Assembly: GCF_000209165.1 (NCBI RefSeq)
Contig: NC_009043.1
Span: 62,001-126,000, forward strand
Direction: 5' to 3'
DNA: 64,000 nt
Source of the DNA: Scheffersomyces stipitis CBS 6054
Lineage: Eukaryota > Ascomycota > Pichiomycetes > Serinales > Debaryomycetaceae
Shown here one piece after another: positions 41,728 to 51,128 of the stretch. The notes below the pieces were generated by a model. It was not told the origin of the DNA, ran no database searches, and saw only the letters and a list, made by a program, of their open reading frames with translations. Position numbers and translations under genes: made by a program. How positions within the stretch are numbered: the first letter of the stretch is position 1; the number at the start of each line of letters is the position of its first letter.

Positions 41728-41935
41728 ATCTGGATCTGAACAACCACAGGCTGGAGGACCTATTGTTCCTACTCCTGTGATCACTATACCAGGAGCTGGA
41801 ACTACTTTGGGAACATCCATAGCCTCATATGTTCCTTCTATTCCAACCGTTTCAAATTCTCCAATTGGAGGTGCAAGCAAAATTCGCCTAACTCCAATAA
41901 TTTTAATCTTGATGGCGCTTGTCCATATTCTTTGA
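37421..41935 (+). CDS. GPI-anchored Als-repeat wall protein with two Pir/PhiA-like domains
   Basis: The 1504-residue protein has a signal peptide ([19 protein letters not shown]), about eleven Als-type modules (residues ~20-425), a Ser/Val/Glu stalk (~430-665), a first ~120-residue globular domain (~722-845), five 24-residue Ser/Thr repeats with spacer (~850-1095), a second copy of the domain (~1101-1228), a Gly-Ser dipeptide tract (~1248-1442) and a GPI signal (SNSPIGGAS, then hydrophobic [15 protein letters not shown]). The two domains share G.[VF]ITF, F[HL]L.LP.G[FY]L, LYV.AD..G, PFG.W, VKR, NG...FY.CP and SGC..VS. This resembles the C-terminal domains of Pir and PhiA-type wall proteins in layout (inference). 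The protein should be a covalently bound wall adhesin or structural protein. It has no Als N-terminal head. Confidence 0.87.
38706..39410 (+). repeat. Ser/Val/Glu stalk repeats
   Basis: Seven- and eight-residue units SSSSEVV and SSSSSVVV built from TCC/TCT/TCG/TCA serine codons with GAAGTT and GTGGTT/GTGGTC inserts. Units group into longer blocks that recur two to three times. On the opposite strand the tract stays open as Asp/Glu/Thr-rich frames, an effect of composition. Confidence 0.9.
39990..40350 (+). repeat. 72-bp tandem repeat, five copies
   Basis: A 24-residue unit ([20 protein letters not shown] and four more residues) repeats with a 72-bp step (for example 40067 and 40139). The first and last copies have diverged; the middle ones differ by one or two bases. 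It forms the spacer between the two globular domains. Confidence 0.9.
41161..41743 (+). repeat. Gly-Ser dipeptide tract (GGCTCT hexanucleotide minisatellite)
   Basis: About 190 residues of GS dipeptides coded by GGCTCT, GGTTCT, GGCAGT and GGATCT hexamers, interrupted by GSSSGS and GPGEGS blocks that recur as larger units of roughly 100-130 bp. The tract sits between the last globular domain and the GPI signal and would be a flexible, length-variable tether. It is GC-rich against the AT-rich background. Confidence 0.92.
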
Positions 41936-42813
41936 AATACTGAATTTATCGTCCTTTCGGTTCCATAACTTTCTTTGCCTATTTCGTTAATCTATTTTCT
42001 GTACTTTCGCAACATCTGCAAGTGGAAAAGTTTAAAAGTCCCTTTAAATATGAGACTTTCTTTATTTTTAGAGTATATATCAATTGAATCTTTCATGTCT
42101 CTAGATTGATAATATGTAGAGCCGAAAAGAGATCCTTCTCCATTCTGTTTTACATATTCAATAAGAAGCTTGAAGCAAGAATCGACAATTAAAGTTGAAG
42201 TATACAATGTAAGATGACACCAAACTAAAGTTAAACTAGCTGCCCGTATTTCTTACCGCAGACAAAAGTGCATTGTAATGGTATGGATCACTTGCTTTCA
42301 CACTTTTGCAATTAGATGGATGGGCTTCGTACACTTTTCATGTCGTTTGGATTAAATTTCTTTCTGCAAGTGATGCTTAAGAATAAAATCAGCTTGTTCC
42401 TTTGGCATTTACATTGTTTTCGCCTAAAGCAGTTTCGCTTGCACTCCATAGATAATTTGCCTACTCCGATTCACTCCAGACTAGAAACTGATTGACTACA
42501 GTTAGGGGGATCTCCCCTATAGTTGGGATTACCATTTGAATGAATTGTGCCCCATTCCTCCCATCACTTAGCCTATATTCCTCAATGTCACGGATATCAA
42601 AGAATTTGTTATTACGATGATAGTTATGGATAGAGATCAATGAACCTTAGTTTCATCCTGATAATTAGAGAGCACGCGGACATGGCTGCGATACACTGGC
42701 ATTGAGCAAGTTAGATGATCAGTAAATGAAACAAGATTAAGTTCTCATCAATTGTAGCTGTCGAAGCCTGTCAGTTTATCTTCAGCATAGAGAGCGGTCC
42801 CTAATCCTATTGA

Positions 42814-42965
42814 TGGAAACCTGCATGCAGAAACCGGTCCTTTTGGATTTATAAAGTTGGATTTGGACCTTGTATTATCCACAGAAGCATATAAATGTAG
42901 TTCAAGCTAACTAGTATATGTTGGGATTTAAATACTCTCCTTCTCTATTATCATTTGGGTTGTTT
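42814..42965 (+). repeat. Diverged ~150-bp block, copy B
   Basis: Begins GGAAACCTGCATGCAGAAAC, contains the 10-bp palindrome CTGCATGCAG, and aligns along its length with copy A. It lies 879 bp after the stop of the second wall-protein gene, close to the 906 bp of copy A after the first. Confidence 0.5.
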
Positions 42966-43490
42966 ATATATCGAGTACAACAAATTTGAGACCTGGAGAA
43001 ATAAGAACATATTCATTCAGAGGTGGATCTCTCCGAAACCAATATTATAGGAATCCTGTATTTTATTTTTCATCACTATTAGAGAATTAGCTGCTCTGCC
43101 AGACTAACAAAACGGCAAGCATTTCAACCTGAAAATTTTCAAATCGATTTGAATAAGGCGAAACTTCTATCTTAGATAGTGGGTATACAATGGTATCAAT
43201 TTTGTTGTTCCCTTAATTTTTTCTGTTGATGGACTTTTTCTGCATTTTTTTCTAGAAATAAGGGCACCATTATTTGAATATAAAATAAATTCAACGGAAT
43301 GTAATCACTAACAATTGATAAAATTTCCACACAGTCTTCGTAATTTTATCAGTTCAAATCTACACCTTTAAATTGTTTTAATTCCTATGGGAACACATAG
43401 ATAGATTTAATTCCACTCCATATCTATAAATATTACGTAATCGATGACATGGTTCAGAGGTCCATATACAGGACTAATATGAGTCTTATG

Positions 43491-43500
43491 TATCACGTGA
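43491..43500. promoter_or_regulatory. ATCACGTGAT palindrome (Cbf1-type)
   Basis: Perfect 10-bp palindrome 13 bp beyond the TYW3 stop. It is not obviously in a promoter: the nearest upstream gene is the wall-protein gene ending at 41935. Confidence 0.35.
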
Positions 43501-43512
43501 TTTTCTATAATT

Positions 43513-44370
43513 CTAGATAGCCAACTTCTCTATCTTATTGTTCAACTCCTCTTGCCGCTGTTGCTCTTGCTGCTTTTGCTCCTTCTCTTTTCGTTTCTTC
43601 TCCTTCTGTAATCTAACTGCTTCTCGTATTTCCATTCCTTCCCGGATTTTGCGTTCTCGTCTCTGTTCTTTTGTCTCTGTAACCTCATCGATCTTCTCAA
43701 CTTGGTTGAATCCAGATATAGCCTTGTACAACTCGTCTATCTTCTTAGCATTCTCTTTGAAACGATCCTCGGCAAGTTTTGTCAACATGCTCAAATACGA
43801 AGTACTCACAACGGAAACCAACCTGTCTCCTTTCAAGTACCCAATGGGAGTGTCAAGCTTGATGGATATTCTGATAGCTACAACGTTATTGGATCCGATT
43901 CCTGATTCCCTGAACCCACAATTCATGGCCGCAGTGTATAAGGCAGTAGCCAGCTTCAAGTCTCTACACTTTACATGAAGTATAAGAGGCTCAAACTTGA
44001 AAAGAATATAGCGTGTTGTGATGTCTAACTTCTCCAACTCGCAACTTTGTTCGTATTGAAAATCAACCTGACTATCCCAGTTTTTTAACTGATTCACGTC
44101 GTGAGTGACAAAGATCCATCTACCATGGTTACCTTTGGCTCCGATCTTTGTATCGTCATGTCCCACATTCTTGATCCCTTCAAGGAAAACTGATACTCTT
44201 CCTGAACACGAAGAAGTAGTCACCATATCATTGTGCGAGTTTATAAGTTCTATTATGGGAATACAGAGCTCATCGATAGTACCCTTTGGAGAAGCATCGG
44301 GAGAGTCTTCGTTGGTGGACGAGATCTCCTTCAATATAGAAACTTTCTTCTGGTCAAACGGGTCTAACAT
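43513..44370 (-). CDS. TYW3: tRNA wybutosine-synthesizing protein 3
   Basis: The 285-residue protein is the S-adenosylmethionine-dependent methyltransferase that makes N4-methylated intermediates in wybutosine synthesis at G37 of tRNA-Phe. Diagnostic segments are SPKGTIDELCIPIIELIN, the NDMVTTSSCSGRVSVFLEG block (residues ~47-65), GRWIFVTHD (~84-92) and FRESGIGSNNVVAIR (~153-167). The C-terminal ~50 residues are a charged coiled-coil-like tail (EQRRERKIREGMEIREAVR and on), also common in fungal homologs. Length fits the S. cerevisiae protein (273 aa). Confidence 0.94.
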   Translation of the reverse strand: MLDPFDQKKVSILKEISSTNEDSPDASPKGTIDELCIPIIELINSHNDMVTTSSCSGRVSVFLEGIKNVGHDDTKIGAKGNHGRWIFVTHDVNQLKNWDSQVDFQYEQSCELEKLDITTRYILFKFEPLILHVKCRDLKLATALYTAAMNCGFRESGIGSNNVVAIRISIKLDTPIGYLKGDRLVSVVSTSYLSMLTKLAEDRFKENAKKIDELYKAISGFNQVEKIDEVTETKEQRRERKIREGMEIREAVRLQKEKKRKEKEQKQQEQQRQEELNNKIEKLAI

Positions 44371-44509
44371 TCTATAATACAGCCATAATCAATTTTATCT
44401 TAATAGAAAGGAAAATAAAGATATCTCAAAAATTTTGTACTGCTACTATCTAAATTTTTGGTTTTGTGTCATATGCGAAAGTACATAGTTAGAAATCTAC
44501 TACAATATT

Positions 44510-47500
44510 CTACTTCAAGGCAAGAAGGAACTTTCTCTCGTCGTCTGATGAGAAGTGGAAAAGAGTCTTGATCACTGGAAGCAACATATCACGTTGATCT
44601 TTGTGTTCAAAGAATCCAAGAAGAACATTTTTTAGATACGCCGTATTCGTCTCTTTCTCTTCGTTGGCTGCATCAGACGAACTAATAGAGCCACCATCCG
44701 TTGAAGCTCTCGGAGAACTCAAGGTGTCAGTGGAAACATCATAACTAGATGCTGGTGATGCCTTTGTGGATTTCATTTGTCTGTATTGTTGAGTTATGAT
44801 CTTGTAGTTCTTAGATAATCTTTCAAACTTTAAGTTGGATTCTTCGTTCAACTTCTTCAACACATTGTTCAAATGCTCATAGTCACGAACCTTCTTTGTG
44901 CTGAGTTGCAAAGAGTTGCGCAACGTTTCAATTGTCTGCTGTACTTCTCCACCTCCCGTCTGACCATCTCCAGAAGAATTTGAATTTAAGGAAACGAGTT
45001 CAGCATTCTTTTCCTTCAAATCGGCAATATTCTTCTCCAACTCATGTATATCAATACGGAAGTTTTCAGTACTCGATTTCAATTCGTCGATTTCCCGTTG
45101 TCTCTTTTTGATTAAAGCCTGACAACTGGTTTCGATCTGGATTTTTTCCTCGGCAAACTTTCTGAGCTCGCTCTTTAATTCTGTATCCTTCAACTTTAAT
45201 TGATCTTCTGCATCAACAAGTAAACGACGTATACTGGACGACTCTCTAGTTCTTTCCTGGAGCATGTTTCTCGACTCTGAAAGTTCGTCCTCAAGATTCT
45301 CAATTTTTAAGGAAGATTCCTTCGTCTTCATCGACAACTCTTCATATTGCTGCTTGAAAATCAGATATTCATTGGTGGAACTAGAATTTTCCTTCACAAG
45401 AATTTCAAACTTGGACTTCAATTTCTCGAGTTCTGTTGCTATTGCTTGTTTGTCACTTTGCAATTTGGCAATTTCATTAGTTAATGAATTCGTTCTTACT
45501 GCTGCCAACTCTTGTTTAGTCACCAAGTTACTCTTTTCTTCCAAAAGTGACTTCTGCAACATCTGGAATTCACTGTTGTTGACTTTCAACTTGGATATGG
45601 ATTCGTTTAATTCATCCTTTTGTTTGGATAATGTTTGTATTTGCTCTTTGTATTCTTTAATCTGCAGATCTTTATGCTGTAATGAAGTTTTGAAAGATGC
45701 AATTTCCAACTTGAGCGAAGTGTCATTGCTCTTGAATTTTGTAAGTTCATTGATTCTGGCATTCAACCCTTGCTTTTCCTTGGTCAAAGTTTCAATTTCT
45801 CTATTGGCACTTGCTAGTTCAGACTTGAGCTTCGCATGTTCTTCTTTCAATGAATCATTGTCAGATCTCAATTTGTTTTCTGATATCTTAATAGCATCTA
45901 ACGTCTTCATGTGGTTTGATACTTGAGTCTCAAAATCGCTAGCTTTTCTTTCGTGCTCACTTAATAAAGATTCAAGTTGTTTACTCTTTTCGTTTGCTTT
46001 CAAATCAAGATCTTTGTTGCTCTCAAGAAGCTTTTCTAGTTCCGTTACCTTTTCAGACAACTCCTTCGTGAGTTTATCATTTTCGAATTTCAAGCTCTTG
46101 AATTCCTCGGTACCATTGGCTGTCGAATCAGATGTTCCAAATGATGCCTTTTTCAAGTCCTTAATTTCATCACGAGCTTGGACAAGATCATCGCCCAAAT
46201 CTCTTAACAGGTCTCTCAAGTTTTCTACGTCGTCTGTTTTAGTTTGCAAATCAGTTCTTAATCTTCTGTTTTCTTCGGTCAAACTCTGGTTTGAAGTTTT
46301 CAATTCTTTAACTTCAACATGCGATTCAACGAGTTCCATTGGTTCCTCTTCTGCTGGAATTGCTATGCCACCCTTTTTCTTCTTGTTGTTCTTCTTTTTC
46401 TTATTTTTATTTGTCTGAGAAGCTGGTGGATGGAGGTTGCTGTTTTCTGGGGTAACGGTAGAAACTTGCTTATTCTGCAACTCTGCTTTAAGGTCATTGA
46501 TTTCATTCTCTTTAATCGACAACTTATCCTTGTATTCATCAATCTCCTTGGTGAGATTGTTTTTTTCATCTTCAAGTCTACTTTGATCCTCCAACTTCTG
46601 TTCAAGCTCTTGAATCTTGGATTCGTAGCCAGTGACTTGATCCTCCACCACAGCACTTGAAGTAGGCTCCTGTTCAATTTTCTTCTTCAACAGTTCGATT
46701 TCTTCAGTTCTAGCCTGAATTTCGTTCGAAAGACTGTCAATTTTTTCATCCTGATGCTTCGCTGAAGCTTCAGATTTAGTGAGAGACAAGTCCTTGGATT
46801 CTATCTCGGCCTTTAACTTTGCAATCAATTGCTGATTTTCTCTCTCAGCTATTGCCTTAGCTTCTAATATCTTCCTTGACTCTGCTTGGAGACTTTTGAC
46901 TTGTTCGTCCAATTCCTTTATTTTGAACAAAGAAGCCTTTTGGATATCGTTACTCTCCTTGAGCTTGGTAGTCAAGTCTGCCTTTTCTGATGATAAAGTA
47001 GCGCTTTCTTTAGCGAACTTCCTCAATTCTGTGTTGAGAAGAGTCTTTTTTTCGTTCAAGCTATTCAAGTATTCCACCAAGGTGCCAGCCTCAGATATAC
47101 TGGAAACTGGTGTATTTTCCTGTAACACTCTCTCGAATGCTCTGATCAACTCGCCTTTCTTCTTTTCGGTCTTGAACGCTTCCAAAAGTATCGGATACTT
47201 TTCTTCATACTTTGCAAATTTCTTCATCTTGGAGCGTATTACTGGGGGAAGTGAGTTCAAGTCCAAATCGATACTTGCTTTAGGGCTATTTACTCTGGCA
47301 GAAACATTACCTATTGACGCCTGTGAACCTGGAATTGGTGTTATATCTTTCTTGATGCCTGAAATTGGCACACTTTCACTTTTCAATTCATTGTTAGTTT
47401 CACTTGTGATTCCATTTTTTTCAGATTCATCACCAACAGTATTGGAACCATTGACGGGTTCGTCTCCATGAGAATTTAGGGGAGAGTCGTGGCTCTTTCT

Positions 47501-47746
47501 TCCGTTGTCAATTAATTTCTTCTCAGGTTCTGGCGTTCCATCGTTCAGAAGAGTTTCATCCTCCGGCTGAGTCAACTCGCTGGCATCGGGAGTTTCTGCG
47601 TTTAATATCTTTGCTCCATTCTTCAAATCAGTTAGGACTTGTGCCCGTCGTTCATTGGCATTGTGGCCCGAGGCATTATATCCTTCAGCCACTTCGTTCA
47701 AACTCTTGGTGACATCCTCGGAAAACGCTTTAAGTTTGGAGAACAT
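44510..47746 (-). CDS. IMH1: GRIP-domain golgin Imh1
   Basis: The 1078-residue protein is almost entirely coiled coil (residues ~165-1000, heptads rich in Leu/Lys/Glu) and ends in a GRIP domain: TAYLKNVLLGFFEHKDQRD is followed by LLPVIKTLFHFSSDDERKFL, including the conserved Tyr that contacts Arl1-GTP. Imh1 tethers vesicles at the late Golgi under Arl3-Arl1 control. The N-terminus (MFSKLKAFSEDVTKSLNEV) is also typical of fungal golgins of this group. A Lys/Asn cluster (NKNKKKKNNKKKKGG) interrupts the coil near residue 450. S. cerevisiae Imh1 has 911 aa; the extra length is coil. The downstream gene TYW3 is in the same orientation, 139 bp away. Confidence 0.92.
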   Translation of the reverse strand: MFSKLKAFSEDVTKSLNEVAEGYNASGHNANERRAQVLTDLKNGAKILNAETPDASELTQPEDETLLNDGTPEPEKKLIDNGRKSHDSPLNSHGDEPVNGSNTVGDESEKNGITSETNNELKSESVPISGIKKDITPIPGSQASIGNVSARVNSPKASIDLDLNSLPPVIRSKMKKFAKYEEKYPILLEAFKTEKKKGELIRAFERVLQENTPVSSISEAGTLVEYLNSLNEKKTLLNTELRKFAKESATLSSEKADLTTKLKESNDIQKASLFKIKELDEQVKSLQAESRKILEAKAIAERENQQLIAKLKAEIESKDLSLTKSEASAKHQDEKIDSLSNEIQARTEEIELLKKKIEQEPTSSAVVEDQVTGYESKIQELEQKLEDQSRLEDEKNNLTKEIDEYKDKLSIKENEINDLKAELQNKQVSTVTPENSNLHPPASQTNKNKKKKNNKKKKGGIAIPAEEEPMELVESHVEVKELKTSNQSLTEENRRLRTDLQTKTDDVENLRDLLRDLGDDLVQARDEIKDLKKASFGTSDSTANGTEEFKSLKFENDKLTKELSEKVTELEKLLESNKDLDLKANEKSKQLESLLSEHERKASDFETQVSNHMKTLDAIKISENKLRSDNDSLKEEHAKLKSELASANREIETLTKEKQGLNARINELTKFKSNDTSLKLEIASFKTSLQHKDLQIKEYKEQIQTLSKQKDELNESISKLKVNNSEFQMLQKSLLEEKSNLVTKQELAAVRTNSLTNEIAKLQSDKQAIATELEKLKSKFEILVKENSSSTNEYLIFKQQYEELSMKTKESSLKIENLEDELSESRNMLQERTRESSSIRRLLVDAEDQLKLKDTELKSELRKFAEEKIQIETSCQALIKKRQREIDELKSSTENFRIDIHELEKNIADLKEKNAELVSLNSNSSGDGQTGGGEVQQTIETLRNSLQLSTKKVRDYEHLNNVLKKLNEESNLKFERLSKNYKIITQQYRQMKSTKASPASSYDVSTDTLSSPRASTDGGSISSSDAANEEKETNTAYLKNVLLGFFEHKDQRDMLLPVIKTLFHFSSDDERKFLLALK

Positions 47747-48271
47747 CCCGAGGTCTCCTGTTAGAATTGACTGATGTTAAGAAAAATAGAAAGAAGTGAA
47801 GTATTGAACTATAGTGGATCAAATCCGATCTGAAAATGTTGGAGGTTCACCCCCGGAATATGTGTTGTGGAGCTCTCTTTGGAAGAGTGGTCACGTGAGT
47901 GTTCAATCCCGGAATTAGTACTGTCACTCAATGGCAAAAGGCTCCGCTAAGCATTTTCTGCAGGTTGAGATAGCCACTTATCACCATTCACTGTGGGAAC
48001 TGCATGTTCTCCTCCAGAAACTACAGTTTATTGTCGTTTATTATACTGAAGATCTATTTTAAGTCTTTCTAAGTTCTGGTATTCCATACAAATTCACTCT
48101 CTGACAAGAGAAAACGCTACGAAGTTCTGAAAATTCGCTAGCTCAACTCAGAAAGTCCCGTATAACCTTTCAGTCTTTTCAGGAAACTAATTTCGTTTCA
48201 AATCCGTTCCAAATTACAATTATATCTGCGCCTTCTCAGATATTACACTTCCCATACCATTCTAGATCTCG
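47747..48271. promoter_or_regulatory. Divergent promoter IMH1/SYN8
   Basis: 525 bp between start codons of two genes that both serve Golgi-endosome traffic. A TCACGTGA octamer at 47891-47898 lies 145 bp from the IMH1 start and 374 bp from the other. Confidence 0.5.
47891..47898. promoter_or_regulatory. TCACGTGA E-box (Cbf1-type)
   Basis: Perfect octamer in the divergent IMH1/SYN8 promoter. Confidence 0.45.
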
Positions 48272-49123
48272 ATGGCTCCTTCGATACTGGAGGTCCGAGC
48301 TTCGCAGTCTAAAATCAACGTCTATTTAGATGAGTTGAACTCGAATCTCGAGGAAAGGGACCGGTTAGTAGAGGTTTTACGGCTAACTCCTTCTGCAAAC
48401 GATAACTACGAGCTAATCAGCCTACTCCAGAAACTCGTCAAATACTTCAAATATCTCCAACAGGACCTCATATCGTTGATCAAGGTAGGAGAGAATGTCG
48501 AACAGTACATAAATCAGTTCCGGGAAGCTGTAGCCAAATATGAAGACGTGCACGAGAAACTCGCAGGGGACTCTTCAATCAGTGTATCCGAATACCATTT
48601 CACGCCCGCAGAATTTCCACAAAGAAAGACCCCCATTTCAGTTATCAGTGGGTCTGGAGCTGCCCGTGAAGTTCTGAAGTCCGTGCGCTTTCAGGAGGAC
48701 ATTTTAGATAAGGATGCTGACGATCATTTCCGTAACGAGTTGATGGGAACAAGAAATTTCAAGCCTTATTCGGACGAGGAGTCTTCTAACAACACAGATT
48801 CTGAGTCGTTCGATGCCCAGACGAACCAACATCTTTTTGCTCAACACCAACAGACTATTCTAGAACAAGATCAGAGTCTAGATGTGCTCCACCAGCTGAT
48901 TATTAGACAGCATACCATGGGCCAGAGCATTAACTCGGAGCTCGATGACCATCTCATTCTCCTCAACGACTTGGAGAATGGTGTTGATGATGCCAATTAC
49001 CGTTTGAATACCGCTGCCAATCGGTTGCATGAATTCCGGAAACGGGTTCGTGAAAACGGTAGTTTGGTCACAATCATTGTTCTCACAGTGATCTTGATAA
49101 TGTTATTGGTGGTGTTGAATTAG
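48272..49123 (+). CDS. SYN8: Qc-SNARE of the endosome, Syn8-like
   Basis: The 283-residue protein is a tail-anchored SNARE. The N-terminal ~110 residues are helical, the middle is Ser/Asp-rich, and the SNARE motif (residues ~190-255) shows the central Gln-layer segment in RQHTMGQSINSELDDHL and DLENGVDDANYRLNTA. A single C-terminal membrane segment (LVTIIVLTVILIMLLVVLN) anchors it facing the cytosol. The QHxMGxxINxELDD pattern is closer to syntaxin-8/Syn8 than to Tlg1, and the Arg/Lys-rich juxtamembrane RKRVRENGS agrees. Syn8 pairs with Pep12 and Vti1 at endosomes. Tlg1 remains the alternative name. Confidence 0.75.
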   Translation: MAPSILEVRASQSKINVYLDELNSNLEERDRLVEVLRLTPSANDNYELISLLQKLVKYFKYLQQDLISLIKVGENVEQYINQFREAVAKYEDVHEKLAGDSSISVSEYHFTPAEFPQRKTPISVISGSGAAREVLKSVRFQEDILDKDADDHFRNELMGTRNFKPYSDEESSNNTDSESFDAQTNQHLFAQHQQTILEQDQSLDVLHQLIIRQHTMGQSINSELDDHLILLNDLENGVDDANYRLNTAANRLHEFRKRVRENGSLVTIIVLTVILIMLLVVLN

Positions 49124-49409
49124 AGTAATAGAATTGTAGATCTCTTAGCATATACTGTATTACTAGGTAGTTGCTTCATATAATGTATGTGTTTCATACT
49201 CGTTGACTTGTAGCATCAATTTTATAGACTAGTACCCTACACAATACATTATTCTACTTATCTACATAACGATTGCTACAATTCACATATGTTCTATGTC
49301 ATTCATTAAGTTTTACTAGGTATACTCGAATTACCTTATATAATCGCTGTTTTTACCTCTGGCAATCTCTATCTTTGTACATACATTTGTCATAGTATAT
49401 GCTTCGTCT

Positions 49410-49832
49410 CTAGAAGTTGAAATCGTCATTTTCGTCCTCATCTTCGCTGAAAAACCAGATAAATACAACAATGTCTACATACACGATCAACCCTCCCGTT
49501 ATACTCATCACCATGGCACCCAATTCAATCAATCTCGAATGGTAAAACGTCAACGGCAATGAGATCCCACTGACAATGAAAAATCCTGTCAACAGCTTGC
49601 AGAACTCTTGAACAGGTGAAGGGGCATTGCCGTCGTTATTATTGAAAGTTAGGAAATTGTCTCGAGAAGCATCTATTGACGACGCTACGATGTTCGGCAA
49701 TGGTGCTAGGAGGAAGATTAGTATCACCCATAATGTCTTGTAACTGTCGTAGAGAGCGCATGACAAGAGGATGAGAAGGAACCCTGACGCTAAGAACGCC
49801 AGAAGGAAAATGATCTTGTTGAGAGGATTCAT
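49410..49832 (-). CDS. VPS55: Late endosomal membrane protein Vps55
   Basis: The 140-residue protein has four hydrophobic segments (residues ~6-27, 32-50, 78-95, 105-128) and the family signature PLPNIVAS after the second. It ends in an acidic tail (SEDEDENDDFNF). Vps55 forms a complex with Vps68 and controls cargo passage from late endosome to vacuole; it is the yeast relative of human OB-RGRP. Length matches (S. cerevisiae 140 aa). It converges with SYN8, 286 bp between stops. Confidence 0.95.
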   Translation of the reverse strand: MNPLNKIIFLLAFLASGFLLILLSCALYDSYKTLWVILIFLLAPLPNIVASSIDASRDNFLTFNNNDGNAPSPVQEFCKLLTGFFIVSGISLPLTFYHSRLIELGAMVMSITGGLIVYVDIVVFIWFFSEDEDENDDFNF

Positions 49833-51128
49833 TGCTTCAAGTTATGGATGCTAATGCTCTGTGAATTGCGTGGAGAATACAGAGTCACGATTCGTTATCG
49901 TACCCTGGAAGTTTAGATGTTGTTCGTGGTAGCTTGACGGCATCTATACAGGATTACTCAGGTAGCCATACCGAGGATTGAGAGACTGGCTTTATCCAGA
50001 GAAAGGAAAGTGTAAGGAATTCCGAGAGATATAAACGGTATAAACAGCTCTCGAGAAATACCACTGGATGTTTTATATTCAATTTACACTTCTCTTTTAT
50101 GCTTGCAAGTAAGTAGATTCTTATCCAAAAGGAAGCCGCTAGTTATACATAGGACTGTATATACACTCCTTTTTATAAAGTCACGTGAATGATACCGGGT
50201 GGCTTACAATCATCTGATATGAGGTAGACATTATGTTCATATACAGGGTAGAAAAGCAGGATTTAGCCGTACAGAATTAGACGGGAATTCTTCTTACATA
50301 TCAGGCTGCTTCTCGGAGACATCGATGATACAAGTGGCGGTCAGAAAAGAGCGCTGGCTACATATTACAAGAAGGTACTTCTCTTCTTTGCCTCATGAGA
50401 TTTTAATCTTGAACTGAGGTAGGACTGTATATATTCCCATCTGAATTTGTTCATCTGCCGCAGCCTGGGTGCAAAATCTTTCTTATCATTGAGTCCATGG
50501 ACAACAATAAATCAAATGTGGATTGGCTTGAAGTTTCTATTTAGAGCCAAAGGTCAGCTATACTGACCGTTATTGCATTCACCACATTTTTTTCTGATTC
50601 TGGCGGAGCCACCACTGCCTCCTTTTTGATTTATGCCTCTAATCCTATGTGAACCGAGCCGAGCCGATAACATACACCACACTTATCATATTTTCACCTA
50701 AAATTTGCTTTCCTATCTATCTTGACCACTAGCAATTGTTATTGTTCCCCTCCTATTTACTGTAGTCCTTAGTTGCATAGATTTCAACCTCTTCCTAGCT
50801 CTCTATTTCTAATCAGATTGTAGCTGGAGCCACAATGTTCCAGAAGTGTCTGTGTGCAGAAAAAAACGCAATTCCTACCTGGTCCAGTATGCTAGTCATC
50901 GGGAAGCTAAAGACATGACAAATCTCATTCAATGATTGGAACTGATCTGAGAACGACATCTGTATATATGTTTCTTTTGAAAACCCTTTAGTTTAGTTCA
51001 TTAAGGCATCTCTTCTGGCCGACTTTGCAACCACGAATATTTCACTGCTTTCACATTTTTCAGTTGTCCAACTTCACCAATGAAGACAATTCCCACCGAT
51101 TTCAGTTAACATTTCAATTACTTCCCTC
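49833..51128. other. Divergent region VPS55/SSU1
   Basis: 1.3 kb holding both promoters. Contains TCACGTGA (50181-50188) and TGGGTGCAAA (50466-50475). No coding frame of interest was found. The ~950 bp between the octamer and the SSU1 start leaves room for a long regulatory region. Confidence 0.45.
50181..50188. promoter_or_regulatory. TCACGTGA E-box (Cbf1-type)
   Basis: Perfect octamer 349 bp upstream of the VPS55 ATG and 941 bp upstream of the SSU1 ATG. Cbf1 controls sulfur-assimilation genes in yeasts, so a link to sulfite export is conceivable but unproven. Confidence 0.4.

Larger units (their letters stand above)
41936..43512. other. Spacer downstream of the second wall-protein gene
   Basis: 1.6 kb without a gene. 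It contains copy B of the diverged block (42814-42965) and, near the TYW3 end, a perfect ATCACGTGAT palindrome (43491-43500). A 71-codon minus-strand frame (41992-42207) has no recognisable content. Confidence 0.5.

Noticed and set aside
28949..41935. CRISPR-like array or satellite DNA in the repeat-rich interval
   Set aside because: The repeats lie in one open frame, have multiples of three as period, and code for secreted stalk sequence.
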